Shown piece after piece: positions 54,994-60,498 of a stretch of DNA of 60,498 nucleotides. The DNA comes from Acidobacteriota bacterium (lineage in GTDB: Bacteria > Acidobacteriota > Aminicenantia > Aminicenantales > Saccharicenantaceae). The stretch lies in assembly GCA_029569255.1 (NCBI GenBank), contig JAKQUO010000025.1, forward strand, positions 1 through 60,498, written 5' to 3'. The stretch's first letter is position 1; every line of letters begins with the position of its first letter. The notes below the pieces were generated by a model, which was not told where the DNA came from, ran no database searches, and saw nothing but the letters and a program-made list of their open reading frames with translations. The translations under genes and the position numbers were made by a program.

Positions 54994-55021
54994 TTGTCCC
55001 GTCGGCCGCCTGGGGTATGAT
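54994..55021 (+). promoter_or_regulatory. Promoter of the ZIP transporter gene
   Basis: TTGTCC (54994-54999), 16-base spacer, TATGAT (55016-55021), about 31 bases before ATG 55053. No Zur- or Fur-like palindrome was recognised. Confidence 0.5.
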
Positions 55022-55052
55022 AACGATCTCGGGAAACGGAAGGTGGTCTTCG

Positions 55053-55868
55053 ATGAGCGTCGACAAGCTGCTTCAGGTCGATCCGGTCCTCCTGGCGCTT
55101 CTGGCGACCCTGTTCACGTGGGGCCTGACGGCCCTCGGGGCGGGCCTGGTCTTCTTCTTCAGGGACATCAACAGGAAGACGTTGAACGCCATGCTCGGAT
55201 TCGCCGCGGGCGTCATGATCGCGGCCAGCTTCTGGTCCCTCCTGGCCCCGGCCATGGAGATGGCCAGGGCCGACGGGGTGACGCCCTGGGTCCCGGCCGT
55301 GACGGGCTTCCTCCTCGGGGGCGCGTTCCTGCTGGGGATCGACAAGTCGCTTCCCCATCTTCACATGGGGCGGGCCGCGGACAAGGCCGAGGGGATCAAG
55401 ACCTCGTGGCGAAGAAGCGTCCTCCTGGTGCTGGCCATCACCATGCACAACATCCCGGAGGGACTGGCCGTCGGCATCGCGTTCGGGGCCCTGGCCGACC
55501 ATCCCGACCCCGGGCTGCTGACCGGCGCGATCGCCCTGGCCCTGGGCATCGGCCTGCAGAATTTCCCCGAGGGCGCGGCGGTTTCCATCCCGCTCCGCCG
55601 GGAAGGCTTTTCCAGGCTCAAGGCCTTCGCCTACGGGCAGCTCTCGGGCCTGGTCGAACCCCTCGCCGGAGTGCTGGGGGCGTATCTCGTGCTCCGGATC
55701 AAGCCGCTGCTCCCGTACGCGCTGTCCTTCGCCGCCGGGGCCATGCTGTTCGTGGTCGTGGAGGAGCTCATCCCGGAATCCCAGGCCGGCGACGAGACGG
55801 ACCTGTCGACGGTCGGGGCGCTGGCGGGGTTCGCGGTCATGATGCTCCTCGACGTGGCCTTCGGATAG
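55053..55868 (+). CDS. ZIP-family metal (zinc/iron) transporter
   Basis: 271 residues, eight predicted membrane spans. Start ATG 55053 follows a GGAAGG site and the promoter; a frame from 54957 would begin upstream of the -35. The paired metal-site helices read MHNIPEGLAVGIAFG (HNxPEG, TM4) and LQNFPEGAAVSIPL (TM5), as in ZupT/GufA-type ZIP proteins. A short His-containing loop (LPHLHMG) lies between TM3 and TM4. It imports divalent metals into the cytoplasm. The RND operon of this window exports in the opposite sense, but the two are not linked by position. Confidence 0.92.
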   Translation: MSVDKLLQVDPVLLALLATLFTWGLTALGAGLVFFFRDINRKTLNAMLGFAAGVMIAASFWSLLAPAMEMARADGVTPWVPAVTGFLLGGAFLLGIDKSLPHLHMGRAADKAEGIKTSWRRSVLLVLAITMHNIPEGLAVGIAFGALADHPDPGLLTGAIALALGIGLQNFPEGAAVSIPLRREGFSRLKAFAYGQLSGLVEPLAGVLGAYLVLRIKPLLPYALSFAAGAMLFVVVEELIPESQAGDETDLSTVGALAGFAVMMLLDVAFG

Positions 55869-56171
55869 GCAGGCCCCCGGGCCGGGCCGGCCCGACCGGC
55901 GGTCTCCTTAATTCATCCGTCGTGCGGGGGACAAGAAGGGGATTTCTTGACAAGGCCCGGCGGGCGGAATTACGCTATCAAGCGCCCGCTCTCAGACGGC
56001 AGGCGCGGTCTTGCGCCCCCGGCCGCGCCGTCGCGGACCGGGACACGGGACTCGGGCCGGGAGGTGGATGACCGATAGAGTCGAGCTTCGGCCGGGGCCG
56101 GGACGTCCCCCGGGGGGGACCGTTCCAGGGAAAGAGAACGGCAAGACAAGGCATCAAGGGAGTCATCGCGA
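55869..56171 (+). promoter_or_regulatory. Gap with promoter and long leader of the TonB-dependent receptor gene
   Basis: TTGACA (55947-55952), 18-base spacer, TACGCT (55971-55976) gives a plausible sigma70 promoter and a leader of about 190 bases. The leader is GC-rich with several possible stems but no riboswitch I can name. The first 75 bases after the ZIP stop contain GC palindromes without a T-run, so a terminator there is uncertain. Confidence 0.5.
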
Positions 56172-59100
56172 ATGAGACACAAGCTGATCGTCATCATGCT
56201 CGTCGCCTGCGTTTCGGCGCTGGGGCCCGCGTTCGGGCAGTTGACGCCCGAAGGGCGGATCGCCGGGAAGGTCGCCGACGGCCAGGGCGCTCCGCTCCCC
56301 GGCGTCTCGGTCAAAGCGACCAGCCCCAGGCTCGTCGGCGCGGCCTCGACCGTCACCGACGCGGAGGGCGTCTACCGCCTCATGGCCCTGCCCTCCGGCA
56401 CCTACGAGATCACGTTCGCCCTCCAGGGCTTCAAGACCCTGGTCCGGCAGAACATCCTGCTCGAGCTCTCCCAGACCCTGGCCCTCAACGTGACCCTGCA
56501 GGAGGCCGCGCTCGAGGAGTCGGTCACCGTCGTCGGCGAGGCCCCCCTCATCGACGTCAAGAGCACGGTCAAGGGCCAGACCATGACCAAGGACACCTAT
56601 CTCGCCCTGCCCCGCGGCCGGTCCTTCGACTCGCTCATCGGCACCATCCCCGGCGTCCAGCACGAGAGCATCACCGGCGGCATCTCGGTCGACGGCGCCT
56701 CCGGCGCCGAGAACATGTTCTACGCCGACGGCGCCGACATCACCGACTTCCACCTGGGCATCAAGGGCCAGAACGTCGTCTTGGAGCTTCTGGACGAGGT
56801 CAAGGTCACGGCCTCGGGCTACAACGCCGAGTTCGGCGGCTCCATGGGCGGCGTCGTCAACATCATCTCCCGGTCCGGCGGCAACGAGTTCCACGGCGAC
56901 CTCATGGCCTATTACCAGAACAACACCCGGCTCATGCGGGGCTTCGCCCGGGACTACCTCCGCACCAACCCCGAGGACGACTACCTCTACGAATACTGGA
57001 ACAACGACGTCCAGTATTTCCGCGACGGCCGCAACCGCGACAACTACGACGGCCTCGAGGGCATCTTCAGCCTGGGCGGCTACATCGTCAAGGACAAGCT
57101 GTGGTTCTTCGCCTCGGCCGACATCAGCCGCGACCGGACGTCGGCCGTGCGCGACTTCAACCTCCGGGAAGGGCCCTTCTCGACCTTCCGGGCGCGCGAC
57201 TACGGCGCCAACGGCGCCGCCAAGCTGTCCGCGGCCCCGCTGGCCAACCTGCGCGTGTCGGCCAGCTTCCTCAACAACTTCACCAAGTACCGGGGCGCCC
57301 TGCCCAGCATCACCGGCACGGACGACAGCGATTACGACTACAATCGCGAGGGCATGGACTATCCCAACTGGACGGCCGCCCTGACCGCGGATTACTCCAT
57401 CGGCAACAACGGCCTCGTGAGCTACCGCGGCGGCTGGCACCGGCAGAACCAGAACAACCAGCAGATCCTGCCGCCCGACGGCTCGACCTACTATTTCCCC
57501 TACTCCAATTCGATCTACGCCGGCGAGCCGTTCTACGCCGCCAACCCGGACCTCGTCCGGCCGGGCGGCTACGCCACGACCTGGAACTACTTCGAGACCC
57601 GGAAGTACATGACGGAGAAGATCAGCAACAACCTCGACGTCACCTTCTACCTGAGCGCCGGCGGCGAGCACTCCGTCAAGGCCGGCGTCGGCTACGCCTA
57701 TCTCCACGAGGACGTCTTCGACGCCTCGACCCATCCGCGGGTCTGGCTGTACTGGGGCCGGACCTACACCGGCCTGGGCTTCCCCGTCGGCCGCGGCGCC
57801 GACCCCACGAGCCCCTACTACGGCCAGTACGGCTACTATTACGTCCGGGGCTCCTTCACCTCGCCCTACGGCGGCGTCTGGAACATCCACGCCAACAACT
57901 GGTCCGCGTATCTCCAGGACTCCTGGACGATCGGCGGCCGGCTGACCCTCAACTTCGGCCTGCGGACGGAGAACCAGTACATCCCGGCCATGACCGACGA
58001 CACCTCCTACGTGGGCTACAACGCCAGGCCGATCAACTTCAACTTCGGGCAGATGCTGGCCCCCCGCCTCGGCGCGGTCTACGACGTCTTCGGCGATTCC
58101 AGCCTCAAGATCTTCGGCAGCTTCGGCATCTACTACGACGTCATGAAGCTGTACATGGCCGAGCTGACCTTCGGCGGCTGGAAGAGGAAACAGGACTACT
58201 ACGCCCTCAATACCCTCGACTGGCGGATCATCGCGGCCAGCGGCGACCTCGACGACGCCGCGAGCCAGGGCGCCGGCGGCGCCTACGCCGGCACCGTCGA
58301 CTTCCTGCCGCCGTCGTTCGACCGGGTCGACCCCGACATCAAGCCGACGGCCCAGCGGGAGTTCTCGTTGGGCGCCGAGAAGAAGCTCATGGAGGACGTC
58401 TCCCTGTCCCTGCGGCTCGTCCAGAAGCACCTCATCCGGACCATCGAGGACATCGGCGTCTACGTCTGGGACGGCGAGACCCTCGAGCAGCAGTTCTACG
58501 TCGCCAACCCCGGCTTCGGCGTCACCCGGCCGGTCTCCGAGGGCGGCCTGTTCTCCGACGACTTCTGGCCGTGCCCCAAGGCGACCCGCGAGTACTGGGG
58601 CGTCAACGTCTCCCTCGAGAAGAAGTTCAGCGACAACTGGCAGGGCGGCGTCAATTACACCTGGAGCCGGGTCACCGGCTGCTGGACCGGCCTGGCCAGC
58701 TCGGACGAGGACGGCCGGATCGGCCCCAACGTCGAGCAGGACTATGACCAGTGGTTCATGGGCTACGACGCCCGGGGCCATGTCCTCGACGGGCCCCTGC
58801 CCCAGGACCGCACCCACTACCTCAAGGCCTACGGCTCCTATTCCTTCCCGTTCGGGCTGACCGTCGGCCTGACCGCTTACGGCCGCAGCGGCCTGCCCCT
58901 GACGACCAAGCTCTTCTACGGCCAGAAGTTCTTCTATCCCAACGGCCGGGGCGACATGGGGCGGCTCCCGTTCACGCTCTGGGCCAACCTCTATCTCGAT
59001 TATTCCTTCAAGATCGGCGCCAAGTACCGGGCCTCGGTCAACTTCCAGGTCGACAACGTGACCGACACCAAGACCATCCAGAGCCGGATCATGGACTACA

Positions 59101-59267
59101 ACCTCGACGGCTTTTCCGGGTACGACGCCGAGATCCTCAGCGGCGATTTCGCCAGGAACTACCGGACCTACACCGCCGACGAGGACGACCTCCACCCGGC
59201 GTTCGGCTGGTGGTCGACCCGGTTCGCCCCCTGGACCGCGCGCCTGGGCTTCAAGCTCTCCTTCTGA
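56172..59267 (+). CDS. TonB-dependent receptor with N-terminal carboxypeptidase-regulatory domain (Oar-like)
   Basis: 1031 residues. Signal peptide MRHKLIVIMLVACVSALGPA to FGQ. Residues ~28-112 form a carboxypeptidase regulatory-like beta sandwich (GRIAGKVADGQGAPLPGVSV, DAEGVYRLMALPSGTYEITF). The plug follows (ESVTVVGEAPLIDVKSTVKG, LPRGRSFDSLIGTIPGVQHE, DEVKVTASGYNAEFGGSMGG), then a long beta-barrel rich in Tyr/Asn/Gly and a terminal aromatic strand WTARLGFKLSF. It resembles Oar-type receptors that take up large substrates or fold into adhesin-like outer-membrane proteins. The ligand is unknown and no SusD-like gene is adjacent. Strong terminator downstream. Confidence 0.94.
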   Translation: MRHKLIVIMLVACVSALGPAFGQLTPEGRIAGKVADGQGAPLPGVSVKATSPRLVGAASTVTDAEGVYRLMALPSGTYEITFALQGFKTLVRQNILLELSQTLALNVTLQEAALEESVTVVGEAPLIDVKSTVKGQTMTKDTYLALPRGRSFDSLIGTIPGVQHESITGGISVDGASGAENMFYADGADITDFHLGIKGQNVVLELLDEVKVTASGYNAEFGGSMGGVVNIISRSGGNEFHGDLMAYYQNNTRLMRGFARDYLRTNPEDDYLYEYWNNDVQYFRDGRNRDNYDGLEGIFSLGGYIVKDKLWFFASADISRDRTSAVRDFNLREGPFSTFRARDYGANGAAKLSAAPLANLRVSASFLNNFTKYRGALPSITGTDDSDYDYNREGMDYPNWTAALTADYSIGNNGLVSYRGGWHRQNQNNQQILPPDGSTYYFPYSNSIYAGEPFYAANPDLVRPGGYATTWNYFETRKYMTEKISNNLDVTFYLSAGGEHSVKAGVGYAYLHEDVFDASTHPRVWLYWGRTYTGLGFPVGRGADPTSPYYGQYGYYYVRGSFTSPYGGVWNIHANNWSAYLQDSWTIGGRLTLNFGLRTENQYIPAMTDDTSYVGYNARPINFNFGQMLAPRLGAVYDVFGDSSLKIFGSFGIYYDVMKLYMAELTFGGWKRKQDYYALNTLDWRIIAASGDLDDAASQGAGGAYAGTVDFLPPSFDRVDPDIKPTAQREFSLGAEKKLMEDVSLSLRLVQKHLIRTIEDIGVYVWDGETLEQQFYVANPGFGVTRPVSEGGLFSDDFWPCPKATREYWGVNVSLEKKFSDNWQGGVNYTWSRVTGCWTGLASSDEDGRIGPNVEQDYDQWFMGYDARGHVLDGPLPQDRTHYLKAYGSYSFPFGLTVGLTAYGRSGLPLTTKLFYGQKFFYPNGRGDMGRLPFTLWANLYLDYSFKIGAKYRASVNFQVDNVTDTKTIQSRIMDYNLDGFSGYDAEILSGDFARNYRTYTADEDDLHPAFGWWSTRFAPWTARLGFKLSF

Positions 59268-59296
59268 GCGCGCAGCGGGCGCCGCGACGCGCACCG

Positions 59297-59331
59297 GAGC
59301 CCGCCCCCCCGCGGGGGGGCGGGCTCTTTTT
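59297..59331 (+). terminator. Rho-independent terminator after the TonB-dependent receptor gene
   Basis: A perfect 14-bp GC stem (59297-59310 with 59313-59326, GAGCCCG + C7 pairing with G7 + CGGGCTC) is followed by TTTTT (59327-59331), 30 bases after the stop codon. Confidence 0.92.
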
Positions 59332-59603
59332 GGCCCCTCCTCCCGATTCCGGGATTCCGCTCCAAGGCGGCAAGGCCCCCACGCAAAGGCGGGGCCCGGG
59401 GGCCCGGGGAGCCTCGAGGAGCGGCCGGCCGGCGGCGCGGGCGACAGCCCGGAATGGCGCGTCATCCTCCTCGCGGACACGCCGAGGATCCGCCGCGGGT
59501 CCCCCGGCGTCGCCGAGCGCTTTTCCGGCTTGATCGGGGAGCGGATCGCCCAGCTGGAAGCGGCGATCCGCCGACGCGGACCGGGCCTCGCCCGGGCCCG
59601 GCG
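59332..59603. other. Gap without a supported gene
   Basis: GC-rich spacer between the terminator and the convergent partial gene. A plus-strand frame reading GDSPEWRVILLADTPRI looks protein-like but has no start with a ribosome site and runs into the antisense of the next gene. Nothing else is recognised. Confidence 0.4.
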
Positions 59604-60498
59604 CTACCGGACGGGCTCGGCCCGGAAGTCCCGGAACGAGGTGACGGAGTCGCGTTTCGTCCACAGGCCGACGCGTCCCTCCACGGGCTCCTCGAGCTCG
59701 TATTCCACCGTGAGCGTGTCGTCGACCTTGCCGACGACCTTCTTGCCGGCGACGGTGACCCGGAGGTCGTGCCAGGTGTCGAGCGGATGCTGGAGCCTTT
59801 CCGGCCCCCGCGCGATCACCCGGCGCTTCCCGCCCTTGAACTCCCACAGGGCCGCGTTCCCCTCGCGGGTGTTGTAGCGGAAGAACAGGTACTCGCCCGT
59901 CGGCTTGATGCCGAAGGCGATGCCGGCCGTTTGATCGGACTCGCCGGCGATGAGCTTGAACCGGACGCCCAGAGCGCCCTCGGAGAAGTCCGCCACGTCC
60001 CGATAGACCAGGAGGGGACAGGCGTCGGGGGCCGTGCCGTTTTCCAGGATGGCGCCCGGCTCCGAGGCCCACAGCGAGGCCGCGGCCTCCGTGAGATGCC
60101 CGGGGTCCGTCCGGCCGCTCCAACGCGTCGCGTCGACGGTCCACGTCCCGTCCTCGGCCGCGGTCCACGACCCGATGACCGGCGCGAATCCGCTTTCCCG
60201 GCGCGGCCTCCGGGCCTTCGCGCCCTCCTGCCCGGGAGGGGACACGATCAGGAACAGCTTCTCGGGGGAGGTGCGGTGCGCCTTGGCGATGTCGGCCAGG
60301 GTGCTCCGCGCGCCGGCGGGGGTCATCCCGGCCGACCCGAGCCGCGACAGGGCCTCGTCGCCCGTGACGCCGGCGAGCTCCGCCAATTCGGACAGGGGCA
60401 GCTTCTCCGCGTTCTCGGCGGGCGGGGCCGCTCTGACGGCGTACTTGCCGTCCTTGATGGACGAGCGGAGGTCGAACGCCTTCCAGAACGGCTGCCAG
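59604..60498 (-). CDS. Partial gene, 5' end outside window; C-terminal concanavalin-like (LamG/DUF1080-type) domain
   Basis: The frame is open from the window edge (first visible residues WQPFWKAFDLRSSIKDGKYA) to the TAG at 59604, 297 codons visible. An N-terminal part (SELAELAGVTGDEALSRLGS, ARSTLADIAKAHRTSPEKLF) looks like two small helical repeats of a DUF4405-linked or sporulation-like type. From about residue 100 a beta-sandwich begins (GSWTAAEDGTWTVDATRW, ADFSEGALGVRFKLIAGESD, QTAGIAFGIKPTGEYLFFRY, DTWHDLRVTVAGKKVVGKVD, VGLWTKRDSVTSFRDF) of the LamG/3-keto-disaccharide-hydrolase-like fold, often a sugar or heme-protein accessory domain. A TTG at 60386 is not needed as a start. Function unknown. 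Confidence 0.7.
   Translation of the reverse strand, partial: WQPFWKAFDLRSSIKDGKYAVRAAPPAENAEKLPLSELAELAGVTGDEALSRLGSAGMTPAGARSTLADIAKAHRTSPEKLFLIVSPPGQEGAKARRPRRESGFAPVIGSWTAAEDGTWTVDATRWSGRTDPGHLTEAAASLWASEPGAILENGTAPDACPLLVYRDVADFSEGALGVRFKLIAGESDQTAGIAFGIKPTGEYLFFRYNTREGNAALWEFKGGKRRVIARGPERLQHPLDTWHDLRVTVAGKKVVGKVDDTLTVEYELEEPVEGRVGLWTKRDSVTSFRDFRAEPVR

Noticed and set aside
54957..55052. N-terminal extension of the ZIP transporter from 54957
   Set aside because: It would begin upstream of the predicted promoter and adds a Pro/Arg-rich stretch unlike the family; ATG 55053 has a ribosome site.
59440..59640. Plus-strand frame reading GDSPEWRVILLADTPRI as a gene fragment
   Set aside because: No start signal, no family recognised, and it continues as the antisense of the next gene.

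Overview
This window looks like a piece of chromosome from a Gram-negative, high-GC bacterium of the Acidobacteriota / Candidatus Aminicenantes type. That placement is inference. It rests on the GC-rich codon use, a meso-diaminopimelate type MurE, RND/TolC efflux, a carboxypeptidase-regulatory TonB-dependent receptor, two exported M28 peptidases, a FecR/DUF6600 Trp-rich protein and decayed Pkn2-type kinase genes. No rRNA, tRNA or CRISPR array was seen.

Layout. 1-5900 is an accessory region. It holds the edge of an IS630-type transposase, a visibly lower-GC cassette of three exported cell-wall-type proteins (the first interrupted by an in-frame TAA), an IS91-type transposase fragment fused to the 5' end of a decayed Ser/Thr kinase, an AbiEi/AbiEii (type IV toxin-antitoxin) pair, and a second decayed kinase. 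5951-8102 holds an APC amino-acid permease and a small exported protein. 8145-25161 is a complete, tightly overlapping dcw cluster on the minus strand (mraZ-rsmH-ftsL-ftsI-murE-murF-mraY-murD-ftsW-murG-murC-ftsQ-ftsA-ftsZ) with hutI attached behind ftsZ. It is headed by a textbook sigma70 promoter and three 10-bp-phased GGGAC MraZ boxes. 25263-28188 holds a DUF2007 protein, a Nudix hydrolase and a FecR/DUF6600 protein with a sigma54-like promoter. 28178-33367 (minus) holds an M23 peptidase, pssA, psd, an M28 peptidase, a small membrane protein and an exported cyclophilin. 33487-39521 is a heavy-metal-type RND efflux operon led by a small CPACH protein. 39614-42327 holds a second M28 peptidase and a TGS-domain GTPase. 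42376-42468 is a perfect 29-bp inverted repeat (REPIN-like). 42726-47598 holds gyrB-gyrA. 47758-54896 is a lower-glycolysis neighbourhood: a divergent phosphorylating GAPDH facing an operon of a GapN-like dehydrogenase and a 1386-aa PPDK-like protein that lacks the pyruvate/PEP barrel. 55053-59267 holds a ZIP metal transporter and a TonB-dependent receptor closed by a strong terminator. 59604-60498 is a partial exported-type gene leaving the window.

How the genes work together. The dcw block builds and splits the septal wall. The psd/pssA pair makes phosphatidylethanolamine. The efflux operon exports metal or another cation. The gapN/PPDK-like/GAPDH group suggests two alternative ways to oxidise glyceraldehyde-3-phosphate plus an unusual phosphohistidine protein of unknown acceptor. 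The items most worth follow-up are that PPDK-like operon, the foreign cassette with its broken gene, the AbiE graveyard, and the efflux pump lacking the usual TM4 aspartates.
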